From assembly GCA_009760855.2 (NCBI GenBank), contig WPIO01000142.1, positions 622,501 through 686,500 on the forward strand: a stretch of DNA of 64,000 bases, written 5' to 3'. The notes under the pieces were generated by a model. That model did no database searches and was not told the origin of the DNA. It saw nothing but the letters and a program-made list of their open reading frames with translations. Numbering within the stretch: position 1 is the stretch's first letter; every line of letters starts with the position of its first letter. The position numbers and the translations under genes were made by a program. This DNA comes from Cristatella mucedo. Its lineage: Eukaryota > Bryozoa > Phylactolaemata > Cristatellidae. This document shows positions 1 to 10,650 of the stretch, piece after piece.

Positions 1-330
1 TATAGTCGGGCTTCGGGAGTTCGCGCAGTTAACTCCGTCGGACCGATACGCGCCGCGTAAACGCACAGGGTAGTTGTTTGTACTCAGGCTTCGGGGGTTC
101 GCGCAGTTAACTCCGTCGGTCCGGCACGCGCCGCGTAAAGCGCTTGCGGCGGCGCGTAACCACTACTAACAGGCCCACAATAAACTATTGCTTTCGGCAC
201 CCAATTGTGGCCGCCTGTGTTTTAACCGCACTGCAGCGCTGCGTCGCACAGTCCACCGGTAGAGAACCGGGGGACGAGCTTCTCTGCGCGGTTACAAGTT
301 TGCTGTTCATACATGATCTGAAGGCACGAG
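1..330. repeat. Two-copy 78-bp-period tandem repeat and adjoining dispersed repeat
   Basis: A GC-rich unit starting ggcttcggg occurs at 9-61 and again at 87-139, giving a period of 78 bp; both copies share gttcgcgcagttaactccg and end in cgccgcgtaaa. The following 150-220 resembles 43600-43690 (both contain ataaac and gctttcggc in the same order), so this is probably the edge of a dispersed repeat. No coding signal was recognised. Confidence 0.6.
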
Positions 331-1195
331 GAGGCTGAAACTGGTGCAGCAGTTCAGCCAGGTATGGAGGAGCGAAGCCGTGGCGGGCCTTGTGGGTCAG
401 CGTAAGAACTTTGCTCTGTATCCGTCGATCAACCGGCAGCTATCGAAGCTTTTTTAGCAAAGAAGACATGTGGTGAAACCTCTGGGATTTGTAAACTAGA
501 CTTGCAGCCATGTTAATTGCCAGCTACAGTAACAGAGTGGCTGTTTTGGTGTCCCAGCCAAAAGAGACTAGCAGGTATCTAGTCGAGAGAGAGAGAGAGC
601 CAAGGAGCTAAATAAATGATTTGCAGGCCACCTTGGAAGACAGCTCATAATCTTGCCTAAAGATTGGAAGGGATGGCTAACTTTGGAAGCAGTCTTCTTA
701 ATGAAGCTTTCATAATTTAAGCAGCTGTCGACGACGACACATGCATTCCGAGCGCGAAGTGATATTTGCACAACAGCATCACCTATTATAAAATGCGGCC
801 ACTAACCACACGTGCATGCTGACCCAGTGCATGTCACCCCTAACCATGTAATTCGTGTTGTTTATCAAGCATGATATTACTCAACATTCAATTGCGGTTC
901 CCTTTGCAGCAACTTTAAAGCGCCTAGAAAGAGATTGAGTTCTCTGAGGGCTCTTTATAAAGTGCATTATTATTATTATTGTTACTATAAGAGCAAAGCC
1001 TTCTAGTCCATTTCACGCACGCTAGCAGACATGGCAACTCGGGAACGAAGCCGTGGCACTAGAGAGTTTAGCAAGTTTGACGCAACGGAAGTCAGGGGAG
1101 GTATCAAAGCTGAGGTACAGCTGTGTGACATTGGAATAAAAATAAAAGTCCAGACCGTGCAAGGTAATCCCAGCAACCGGAGGGAGAGTATACAT
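330..1195 (-). mobile_element. LINE-B fragment interrupted by a LINE-A 3' end
   Basis: On the - strand, 330-790 aligns over its length with 5850-6320 of the long LINE-B copy; landmarks are ctgaaactgg, gggtcagcgtaagaac and gatcaaccggca. Similarity resumes after 986 with agagcaaagc, which is contiguous with the first part in the long copy. The copy is degenerate and non-coding. It is split by the short LINE-A tail at 791-985. The part beyond about 1040 is only weakly similar. Confidence 0.7.
791..985 (+). mobile_element. Severely 5'-truncated LINE-A 3' end nested in LINE-B
   Basis: It carries the recurrent LINE-A 3' UTR: cactaaccacacgtgcatg, then tttgcagcaa, the hairpin-like aaagcgcctag / gagggctcttta segment, and a short (ATT)n tail. 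It interrupts a LINE-B copy, and a possible 5-bp duplication (tataa at 787-791 and 986-990) flanks it. No coding part remains. Confidence 0.8.
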
Positions 1196-1204
1196 TTTGA
1201 AAAT

Positions 1205-1420
1205 AATTTAAGCGTGCAGATCATTGAGACGCCAGTACTTGAGCAGCTCCTGGGATGACTCGCTGCCCGTTGAAATAAATGCTCCAGAGTCTCCCACTGA
1301 GATACGACCTAACCAATTGCAGTCCGCTGCCAGTCATGCCAAGGCAAAATGACATCTGCTCAAGAAAGACTTGGTGAGCAATGAAATTAAACGCTGTTGA
1401 TAAATCCAGCACAGTAAACA
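1205..1420 (-). mobile_element. LINE-A reverse transcriptase fragment, degenerate
   Basis: The - strand translation around 1221-1412 contains LDLSTAFNFI, YLSGRL and VNGQR-like residues, which are recognisable as the palm region between motifs A and B of the LINE-A reverse transcriptase. Catalytic positions are altered and the frame is short, so it is a dead fragment. Confidence 0.7.
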
Positions 1421-1760
1421 GAGAAGCTTTTCCGAAGTCAGTACTCCTGGGAAGGTCGTAGGCATTCTCTGCTGTGCTGACTCCGTTTCGGGGTGACTAG
1501 ATTTAAAAACTGACGGGCGCAAAATTACCGAAGTTTCGATGTTTTCCGGTTGCTATCCAAAAATTGCGGTCTGGAGAGACACATTGCGGCTCCTTCCAAC
1601 CCAAGAATCAAAGATATCAGTCTCAATTTTGCTTGATTAGGTTTTAGTGGTCATGACTAGGCCCCACGGCCCTTGTGGGATCGCTATTGTGAAGGGGGCT
1701 TAGACCCTCTACCGGTAGCTATATACGGTCATTTTGAATTGGCTAGCTAACTCTGGCTGC

Positions 1761-1762
<2 letters not shown>

Positions 1763-1817
<55 letters not shown>

Positions 1818-1838
1818 AGAAAGAGAGAGGGGGAGAGA
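1763..1838. repeat. (GA)n microsatellite
   Basis: An almost pure GA dinucleotide tract that becomes interrupted (ggga, gggg) at its right end. The Ser/Leu-rich translation across it is an artefact of the repeat. Confidence 0.97.
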
Positions 1839-1839
1839 A

Positions 1840-2400
1840 TGGCCGTGTTTGTGCGATCCCCACTTATTGCATACTCCAGGTATAATTATGTCCGCCTCGC
1901 CCCCAGCTGACTGCAGTCGCTTGGTAAACGCACGCAGGCCACGCTTAGTAACCGAGCCCCGTCGTTCACCGTTAGGACGGCAGCGCGGCCGATGACAACC
2001 GAGCAGAGGCGGCTCGCTTACCTGCGGCTTGAGCGGCGTGACAGCTCTTGCACGATTCAAGGTCATGGCCTTCGCATCTCTGTCGCAGAGATTGCAAGCG
2101 CTCTGAGCCAAGCCAAGGCAGCAAACACGCCGGACTCAAAATATTCCGAAGCCAACTGAAACCGAACACATAACAACAACACCGAACTCACTAAAGCTCA
2201 AAGCAGTCCGTGTATGTTGCTGCTGGTATGGCCGGCGACTCCAGACAGATCACGACACGCTTGTAGCAGGTAATAATTTCTGGGCGAAATGACCCACTGA
2301 CTTTTAAACCGTCACCAGAAAGAGCTACACTAAAATTTTATTCTTACCTTATATGCCCACAAGGCTGGAAGTCGAATGCAAATTGGTTCACATTTAAAAA
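1840..2400. other. Unassigned unique sequence
   Basis: No conserved protein, RNA or repeat was recognised. Short open frames are present but show no known domain or splice-supported structure. Confidence 0.5.
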
Positions 2401-2535
2401 ACGCGATTCAGTTAAATAGCGCCCTAAGACAACTTTAAATCTCTATCCGGGCGCTTCACATACGCCATAGGGCTCGAGCCCACGACCTCGTTCGTCGGAT
2501 ACACTCACCTTGACATCAGTCTTGGAAGGCGAAGA
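2400..2535 (-). mobile_element. SINE-1 copy (tRNA-derived)
   Basis: Read on the - strand it has a tRNA-like head with a B-box-like gggctcgagccc, followed by gtgaagcgcc, agagattta and a gggcgct segment, the SINE-1 order seen at 47634-47775. It is diverged; the A box is weak. Confidence 0.65.
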
Positions 2536-4395
2536 AGCCTGCTTAGCGCTGCTGTTTCATAAAATCTCTTGGGTTCAAAGACGCGAATGAGCTCGACGAT
2601 CAAAATCGCGCAGCATCGTGCTATCCACTTGATTACAATGCGTTTATGACGGTCACTTGAACTCTTATAGCCTCGTATGGCCCTCGAGCCGTCGACAGTG
2701 TAATTTGAACCTTCGGCCGCCCAGCGTCTTCTGGCTCGCTGGTTTGAGCCAGTAATCGTGCTAAAATAGGGCCGTTCTCCTATTGCCGATGCATCGCCAT
2801 GTCGCGTCGAAGTGTAGAATTGTACTCATACCTCAATCGCTGTCTGCATCAGCATGCCGCAATGCTACCACTATCAGTCGAGCGTAGTCAACTCGTAGGT
2901 CTGCCGCTCGCCACCAGCAGTCTTTGCAGGTAGCTCCTGTTTGCCACTACCGTCAGTCTGACCCTTTAGATCCGATTTTCTGACCGCACGGCGCAGCATC
3001 CTAATGCCCTAGCGAAGCCAGTGCGCCCATCGGACATCATACTCAGAGAGGACACACGAAGAAGACGACGAGGATAAAAAAGGCGACGGCCGGATACTGA
3101 GACGCCTTACCTTGCGGATACCGTGCAGAGGAAGCAGAACAAGCTCGGCTGCCTCAGCTTCTGCTTATGCTTATATCTGCACATGATGACGGCACGGATT
3201 TCGATAGGAAGGATCACATGCTATAAAATAAATAACGATCGCATGCTCGACAGAATGGCACATCTTCCGGCCGCTTAAGACTAGAAGTGACCATTATCGC
3301 ATTGATCCAAGAAGGGGTCACTGAATAGAGTCGATTACCTGCTGACCCAAGAGAGGTCGTTATTCATTCTCGAGGGTTCCGATCACCAGCGATTCTACAC
3401 AGTGTGGGCTAAGAAAGAATCCCGTGTCCGTCTCACCACCAAATATATGAGAGCCACTCAACTGGGCTTCGAGCGCAGCCGAGTCGTCAAAGAGAAGGTC
3501 ACAAAAAGTACCTCGCCCATTGAACGGCATCCAGTATGACGGCCTAGCCTAGAGCTACAGCCAGTATCACACTGACGGACCAGCTGCTCCGTCAGGAACA
3601 CTAATCAAGCAAGTGCACCAGGCCCTGCATCAAGCAACGCAAGCGTTAACTGTGGAAATTTTGGCTCAAGATATCAAAACCGCTGTCTTGGCTATAAACT
3701 ATGCATGGCCAGAAGAAAGCGTCTCCAAATCTGACCATAAAACCGTAAATAGAGAGACGCAGCTCGCAGCTTGCGATTCTCGTCGACGCCTTATTTGGGG
3801 GTGAGTTACTGAATTGGACTGAACTCGTCAGCTTTTTTGCATTTCGAGTTATGATTTATGAGCAGGCTTAACATTACCCGAGGGGCGCGAGACCACGACA
3901 TCGATAGCTAATGGCGAGCACGCTACTCCTGAGCCGCAGTTGCGACCGAGACAGTCGATCCCACAGCTACTAGCAAGACCAAATAACTAAGGAGGCCCTG
4001 TGCACTCTACTGCCTCATGGCGCGACCAGGATTGAAGCGAGTGAGCAAGCGAGTCTCTCTCAAAAAGCCGACACTGAGGATGAAAGATTGTCAAAGAATG
4101 TCAAACATTAGACCTCAGCTGCTAGAACATTGATACACAAATGCGGCTGTTGCCACGAAACAGTTGTCAATCAGGCAGTTGCATAAACCGCGACTCGCTC
4201 AATCGGAGCTCCCACTTACTTGATGAAGCTGTACCGGTGCCCTGCGGGGGGGGGGGGCCTGGGTCTTTCTTTGCACGAAATACCCAGAAAGGTTTGCACC
4301 ACCTACTCTTCTATATCCTTATGCGTATTGACCCTATCGGACTCAGCGTCTTCTTAAGTCCACGATGTTGGCTTTGAGCTTAGCGAGTGCTGCTG
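2535..4395. other. Unassigned unique sequence
   Basis: About 1.9 kb in which I see no gene, RNA or known repeat. It includes a 12-G run at 4246-4257. The short open frames at 3613-3804 and 4141-4377 have no recognisable domain. Confidence 0.5.
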
Positions 4396-4485
4396 TCAAT
4401 GTGTATCTCCGTCAGTAACTCCACAAAGTCATAAATACCATGTGGGTGTTACGCAGGAGAGTTTTGTATAGCGCACTCACAGCCT
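4396..4485 (-). mobile_element. LINE-B 3'-end fragment
   Basis: It matches the 3' terminus of the long LINE-B copy (5470-5565): gtaactccacaaagtcataa, then gtgggtgttacgcaggagag and gcgcactcacagcctaa. Only the last ~90 bp of the element is present. Confidence 0.8.
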
Positions 4486-4510
4486 AAGCAGAGCTACGAT
4501 TCGTACTTGC

Positions 4511-4712
4511 CGGGGCATGCTGCCCCTAACCACATTTGCATGCTGACCCTGTGCATGTCACCCTTAACCATGTTATTTTTTTGTTTATCAAGCATGCTAT
4601 TACTCACCATTAAATTGCATTTCCCTTTGCAGCAAATGTAAAGCGCCTAGAGAGAGAGATTGAGTTCTCCGAGGGCGCTTTATCGAGTGCATTATTATTG
4701 TTATTATTACTG
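4511..4712 (+). mobile_element. LINE-A 3'-end fragment with (ATT)n tail
   Basis: It begins at cccctaaccacatttgcatg and ends in the (ATT)n tail after the conserved gagggcgctttatc. It is the same severely truncated unit as 791-985 and directly abuts a LINE-B 3' fragment. Confidence 0.85.
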
Positions 4713-4777
4713 TTATCACGGTCGGCTCAAATGTGATCGGACCGGAGACACCCACGTTCGCGGTAGCGATGGAACCC

Positions 4778-4906
4778 CCGGCTTGGCCCAGTGATTAAGA
4801 TGTTCGCCTTTGACGTCTGGGGTCATGGGCTCGAGCCCTACGGCATTTGTGATGCGCACGGATTGAGACAAGCTCTCTTAAAGTGCCATACAAATGAATG
4901 ATATAC
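4778..4906 (+). mobile_element. SINE-1 copy (tRNA-derived)
   Basis: A tRNA-like head with A-box-like tggcccagtgattaagatg and B-box-like gggctcgagccc is followed by the SINE-1 body and a tail ending catacaaatgaatgatatac. A (GT)n microsatellite follows immediately. Confidence 0.75.
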
Positions 4907-4907
4907 A

Positions 4908-4956
4908 CGTGCGCGTGCGTTTGTGTTTGTGTGTGCGTGCGTGCGTGCGTGCGTGC

Positions 4957-4995
<39 letters not shown>

Positions 4996-5014
4996 GGCGT
5001 GTGTGTGCGTGTGT
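4908..5014. repeat. (GT)n/(GTGC)n microsatellite
   Basis: Alternating GT with an inner block of gtgc units, immediately 3' of a SINE-1 tail. Confidence 0.97.
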
Positions 5015-5159
5015 AGTCTAAGCATGTTCTTTCGCTACCATTGATTCTTAACGGCTTCGCTACAGGTAGAGACGGACGGACTTCTCGGAAGCGAAAACTG
5101 TTTTCGCTTCTCCTCTGCATTAGTGGCTGCAGTTACTTACTGTGTTATTTGTGTAGCTC

Positions 5160-5335
5160 ACAAAGACAACCTAATCTCTATCCCATTTCTTTACATATGC
5201 ATAGGGCTCGAGCACACGACCTTGTCAAGGTGAATGTATTTCGTGGCCGTGGTCGTCAGCTTGAGCCCCGTGGCATATGTGAAGTGCCTGAATAGAGACT
5301 AAATTTTATTATGGTACTATACAAGTGAATTACAT
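5160..5335. mobile_element. Head-to-head pair of partial SINE-1 copies
   Basis: 5160-5232 reads as SINE-1 on the - strand (tail remnant, then tagggctcgagcacacgacc). 5240-5335 reads as SINE-1 on the + strand (gcttgagccccgtggc, gtgaagtgcctgaatagaga, tail actatacaagtgaatta). The two are arranged head to head and form an imperfect palindrome. Confidence 0.6.
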
Positions 5336-5477
5336 ACTACATATTATATAAGTGCTGTATTTATATATATTAAAGGCGAGCACCTTACCCTCCCCCTGGC
5401 GAAGCCAGACTCTTGTCCTCCTGTTTCAGCGCCATGTCTGCCAAACCACCTGCCCGGTCTTCAACTATAATGTAATG

Positions 5478-8460
5478 CATCTCCGTCAGTAACTCCACAA
5501 AGTCATAAAGACCATGTGGGTGTTACGCAGGAGAGTTTTGTATAGCGCACTCACAGCCTAAACAGCTTTCGGTACGCATTCAGTAGCCAGCAGACTTCGT
5601 CTCACGCAACAAAGAGAAAGTGGGAAGCATAGCAGAGTCAGGAGAGCAGTTGAGGTAGTGAGTACCATGGAAGTAGCAGCTCAGGACCGCTGAAAGGATG
5701 AGCCACAGTCGGCAGCAGGAGTGTATTTTTCGTTGTGCAAGATTGTGGAAGCGAGTTCCACAGTCTAGCACCTGCAGAGCTACAGCTTCTGTCGCCAACG
5801 ATCTTTAAGCGCAGGAATGGAACAGCTAATTTGTCGTCCATGGAAGACCTGTGGTGGGCACGAGGAGGCTGAAACTGGTTTAGCAGTTCAGCTATGAACG
5901 AAGGAGCCAAGCCGTGGCGGGTGATGTGGGTCAGCGTAAGAACTTTGCTCTGTATCCGTTGATCAACCGGCATCCATCATTGCTCTTTTAGCAAAGGAGA
6001 CACGTGCTCAAACCTCTAGGAATGGAAGACTAGCCTTGCAGCCATATTCATAGCCGGCTGCAGTGGCCTAGTTGCTTTCTTAGGTAGCCCAGCCTAAAGG
6101 GAATTGCAATGATCAAGCCAAGACAGAACTAAGGGGCTAGTTAAGTTTTTTGCAAGCCACTGTGGAAGACAGCTCCTAATCTTGGATAGGGATCTGACGT
6201 GGTGGCCAGCTGTAGAGGCAGTCTTCTGAATGAATCTTTTAAAATTTAGGCAGCTGTCGAAAACGACAATTAAATTTCGAGCAAGTAGTGATGGTCGGGC
6301 AATAGCATCACCTATTTGAAGAGCAAAGCTTTTTAATTAAGCCACACGCTTAGGGTGTCCTATGAACAGCAGTTCAGTTTTATCGTCATTTAGTTTCAAG
6401 AATTTTTCCGACATCTAGGATCGAATGTCGGCAAGGCAGGCATTCAGTTTCTCAGTTGCTGCAGCAGATTCCGACGGTTTGAATAACAAATACAGCTGAG
6501 TAGCGTCAGCATAAAAGGGATATCCTATTCCATGGGCCTTAATCACTTTTCCCAGAGGTTGAGTATAAATGGAGAACTGCAAGGGACCGATTACAGACTC
6601 TCGAGGGACTCCAACAGGTGACCCGTCTCATGTGTGAGACCTGATGTTCGCTCGACACGGGTTGAACACGATCAGACAAGTTGGATTTAAACCACAAAAG
6701 TGCTTCGTCTGCCAGACCGATAGTTGTCAATCTTTCAACCAGAACATCGTGATCAATGGTGTCGAAGACAGCAGGCAGATCTAGCAGAGCAAGGGCAGTG
6801 ACATTCCCGTCGTCGTTGCCACGTAGAATGTCATTGTTATCACGGAGGAGAGCAGTTTCAGTGGAGAGCTGCCTCTTGAACCCTGATTAAAATTTCTTTG
6901 ACATTTCATTCTTTTCAATATGTGCAAATAGCTGGTTTGAAACAATTCCTTTAAGAATCTTTGACAAGTAAGGAAGAAGGTAAACTGGGCGATAGTTTAT
7001 AAGGACCTCTGTATCTAATCCAGGCTTTTTAAGTATCGATCCAACGATTGCTGCTTTGAACGACTTAAGGTAGCCACATTGCATGCAGAAACCTAGGAAA
7101 ACCTTTTAAGGAATGTTGCAGATTGTGATTCCACACTTGCTTTACTCGGAGGGGGCTTTACGGAGGCACGAATATGCACGATTGTTTTAATAAAGAAGGC
7201 TGGAAACGTTTCGGCTGAGCCGTTAATATCTGGGGAGTCAGACCTCTTGGCGTTGGCAAGTAAATGGTTTACTGTCTAATAAATCTGTTTGGGTTCGAGT
7301 GGCAGGAATTCAGCTTTCGAGTGAAAAAAATAAGCCCTGGCTTTTTAGAGCTTCCGGGCGCAAACTCGAAGGATGAGTTCTTTGAAATTATCTAGATCTA
7401 CATCAGACCCCGATTTATTGAAACGACGTTCAAGCCTACACTTAACACGGTGCATCGTTTAAACTTTTTTGTAAATGGAAAGGAATCTCCACGACTCTGT
7501 ACATGGATGTAATGAACGAGAGAATGCTTGTCAAGAGCACCGCTTAGTGCCATGTTCACTTCATAAGTAGGTTATCGAGGCTGTCGGTCGAGTCTGGCTG
7601 CAGATCAAGAAGACCTGCACCACAAACAGAATTAAAAAATTTGTCTGTGTCAATGCTTTGTATGTTACGTCGCTTGACAAGTTCGACGTTACCCTCGTTA
7701 CCCTGTACGTACAAGGGAGCAGGAACAGTAAACGAGACCGAACAGTAAACGAGATCCGAGAGGGCCAGCGGGTACACCACATGGTCAGTGGGGAAGACAT
7801 CCCTAGTGATCACAAGATCTAGAATATGGCCACCGACGTGGGTGGTACGATTAACGTGTTGGAACAAACTAAAATTCTCCAGACAGTCAAGAAAGAGCGG
7901 ACCTGGCTGTTGCTAGGGTTGTCGACGTGAATATTGGAGTCTCCAGCAATCAGTAACGGCCTGTCACACACAGATATTTTAGCCAGGAACTCTGAAAACT
8001 CCTTTATAAACAAGTTTAGACAGTAAGAAGGAGGTCAGTATATCACAATAGTGACAGGTCAATATATCACAAAAGTTTTTGGTGAGGACCTGACTGCAAC
8101 TGAACAAATGACGGCCCATGCGAAAAACTGCACATCTTATAGCTAAACGATTCACGAACAACAATTGCTCCCTGCCACAAACCTTGTCAAAACGCAAGGA
8201 CTGATGAAATGAGAACCCGATGGGGTGGTCTCAGCTATACAGCTACTAGAACAAGGCGTCATCCATGTTTCGGTAATCAGAAATGCATCTAGCTTCTCGT
8301 GATTCACCCGATCGCGGATAAGTAACCCCTTTATTTTTAGCGAGCGGACATTTGGCATTATATTTTGGTAGGCGGAATTTAAGAGGCTTTCCAACAACTG
8401 TCCGACGCCGATGAAGTGGCTCGTATTCTTTGCTCTGATTTTACACATTGATCCATTGAT
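5478..8460 (-). mobile_element. LINE-B, long degenerate non-LTR retrotransposon
   Basis: This is a second APE-type LINE family, read from about 8460 down to 5478. The endonuclease part is visible at 8448-7550: an NVRSLK motif and ITETW near 8280-8350, DSNIHVDN near 7925-7960 (Asp-Ser-Asn where active copies have Asp-Phe-Asn), and GGHILDLVITRD near 7800-7840. The reverse transcriptase fingers lie at 7084-6887 ([20 protein letters not shown]), with palm remnants at 6540-6730. The conserved C-terminal domain is at 5973-5638 (KIVGDR, GARLWNSLP). Each part lies in a different broken frame, so the copy cannot make protein. The 3' end (5478-5565) is the terminal sequence shared by all LINE-B fragments. 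By motif order it belongs to the CR1/L2 superfamily; the exact clade is uncertain. Confidence 0.85.
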
Positions 8461-8479
8461 CTCTTCCTAATTTTCTCGT

Positions 8480-9085
8480 CGCTAATCGTGAAGCGAGCCC
8501 CATAAAATCAGTGCTGGACATTGCTCAGATTGTTTATGGTGGCTAACTATCCTTTATTTTTTACATGGTAATTCCAGCCTAAATTATGTAGTACCTAACG
8601 GAAATATGCCACTGCTTGCTGATGTCCTTCTTTACACTAGGGCAGCACGCCACTAAATATCTGGTAGCTAGCATTACAACTGGGCAGTGAAACGTAAGAG
8701 CATACGCGGTTGCTAATGCCCGCCTCAAGTGTTTAAAAGCAGCATCTTCTCAGCTGATCATTCAAACTTTACAACATTTTCCTTAAGTTTACGGAGTGGC
8801 AGCTATGGCGGCAACTCCTTTCAAAAACATTGGCAGTTGGTGCATAAATTAAGAAAACTGCTCACTTGACCTGCGTCTCTTGGGGTCGGCGAGTCCGTAG
8901 CAGCAGGCACTTTTACTGAATCCGTTCGTACTTTATCGTACCTTTTGACATGATCCAAGCATAGCACTTCTTTTTAAAACAGGCAATACATTTTTTTTAC
9001 TAAAATTTAATTTGGTAATTAAATTAAATTAAATCGCCTGAGGCCTCAGGCGATGCCGCACTTACCATTAGCTTCCCACTCAGCT
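8480..9085. other. Unassigned AT-rich sequence between two retroelement relics
   Basis: No gene or repeat was recognised. It could include eroded RNase H or integrase sequence of the gypsy-type relic to its right, but I see no motif to support that. Confidence 0.4.
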
Positions 9086-9500
9086 TCTGCACGCAAGCTT
9101 CTGCACACGTGCAGTCAAATCATCCAAAAGCCTCAGAACAGCTCTTCCAATGGATATTCTATCTAAAGCTCTCTCCATTAGCGGCTTAAATGTCGGTGAT
9201 GCATTGCACAACCCGAAAGGTGCAGCTGTAATCTGCAAACGCTCTTGCCCATACGAAAACGCCGTTTCTGGTTTTCTTATTCGGCCATTTTCACTTGATG
9301 ATATCCAGACTTAAAGATCTAGAGCGAAGAATTATTTGGCACAGACAGCATACCCTATAGCATTTATAATCCTTAGCAACGGATATGAGTATTTCTTAAA
9401 TATTATGCGATCCATAGCTCTATAGTTAACTTGAAATCTCGCACTACCATCTTTCTTATGAACTTGCACCATTAAAGCGAATAAACTGCTGGATTTTTTT
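9085..9500 (-). pseudogene. Ty3/gypsy-type reverse transcriptase relic (LTR retrotransposon)
   Basis: The - strand translation from about 9480 to 9090 gives, across several frames, the motif series of a Ty3/gypsy-type pol reverse transcriptase. These are a VHKKDGS-like block followed by a residue run resembling FQVNYRAM near 9410-9475, an FFALDL / SGYHQVK-like block near 9300-9340, APFGLCNASPTF with a following LM..ALD near 9180-9235, and an LLDDL sequence near 9125 where YxDD is expected. Frame changes and stops break it, and no LTRs, protease or integrase were recognised. It is a non-functional remnant, unrelated to the LINEs around it. Confidence 0.75.
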
Positions 9501-9559
9501 CCAAATTCCCTTGGTTAACCTAGCCGTCTTTTTCCTGGTGCTCGTCCAGGTTTGTTGGT

Positions 9560-10095
9560 GCTATGCGTCCATAACACTCTTTACCGTGGTTTATGGTTGC
9601 CTGTATTAATCTTATGCTAGACTTCTTGATTCATCCCAAGTCATAGTCACTAGGAAAAAACGTTTCACTTCTGCGAGATGCATTAGGAACATCTGAGCAT
9701 TCTTCTACCATCAAGTGAGACGTACTTTACTATTGAGGTAAGTCAAGGTAAGTACAACAAGTCATTCTTGTTTAGAAAACGAGGTTTCAGCTGCCTCAGG
9801 TGCTTCCACGTATGAACCCAGGATAACGCCGCTCTTAGATTCCGTGGTTGATCAGCAACATTTTCCACAAAAGCTTTCCAGAAAATTCTTCGCACTCATA
9901 CAAACCAAACTCTGGCCCAGTATTAATGCTAGTGCCGAAGCGATCGGCCCAGCGGCTCCTGGATCCAAGTTATATCACCGTGCGCTCTGCTCGACCTGGC
10001 ATAAATACTTTGTGCATATGTCTACCACAGCAGCTCTCTACCATAAATATGCACAGCGTAAGATAAAAAACCAACAACCTATTCACATCTTGCAA
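9560..10095. other. Unassigned sequence
   Basis: No conserved feature was seen. Two overlapping short open frames at 9844-10098 have no recognisable domain. Confidence 0.4.
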
Positions 10096-10097
10096 TG

Positions 10098-10650
10098 ATT
10101 GAGAGTTTCAAGCGTGTCTCTCTTTTGCTGAAGGATCTGCGACGGCTCCGGTTGACCAATGGATGCAGCATAAAGTTCTCACGCTGACCCCATAAGTATT
10201 GCCGTAGCTTGGCTCTTTTTGAACTAGTGGTACTGCTGCACCAGTTTCGGCCTCCTCGTGCCCTCAGGTATTGTAGGGACAATACATTAGCGGTTACGGT
10301 CCCACGCTAAAGTTCGTTGGCTAGTGAAACATTTGCAGTGCAGATCCTAGATTGCATAACTCACTTCCACAATTCTTACGCAAAGACACAAAGCTTCTGC
10401 TGACGCCGACAGAGGCGCATCCTTTTCAATCGTCCTGAGCTGCTACTTTCACGCTATTCACTTCCTCGACTGTCGTTTTGACTCAGCTCTCTGCTCCTCA
10501 GTTTCTCTTTGTTGCGTCAGATTAAGGCTTTTGGCTAATGCATGCGTGCCGAAAGTGGCAAGCCTCGACTGGGCTATATAGAACTCTCCTACTTAAAACC
10601 AACCCAGTCTTTGTGGCTTTATGGAGTTACAGATGTTGACACGTTACAGT
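10098..10650 (+). mobile_element. LINE-B 3' fragment, degenerate
   Basis: It aligns with the C-terminal domain and 3' UTR of LINE-B on the + strand: ttgaccaatggatgcag, ctgctgcaccagtttcggcc, cttccacaattcttacgcaa, and a 3' end near tggagttacagatg. It is 5'-truncated and full of substitutions. Confidence 0.8.
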
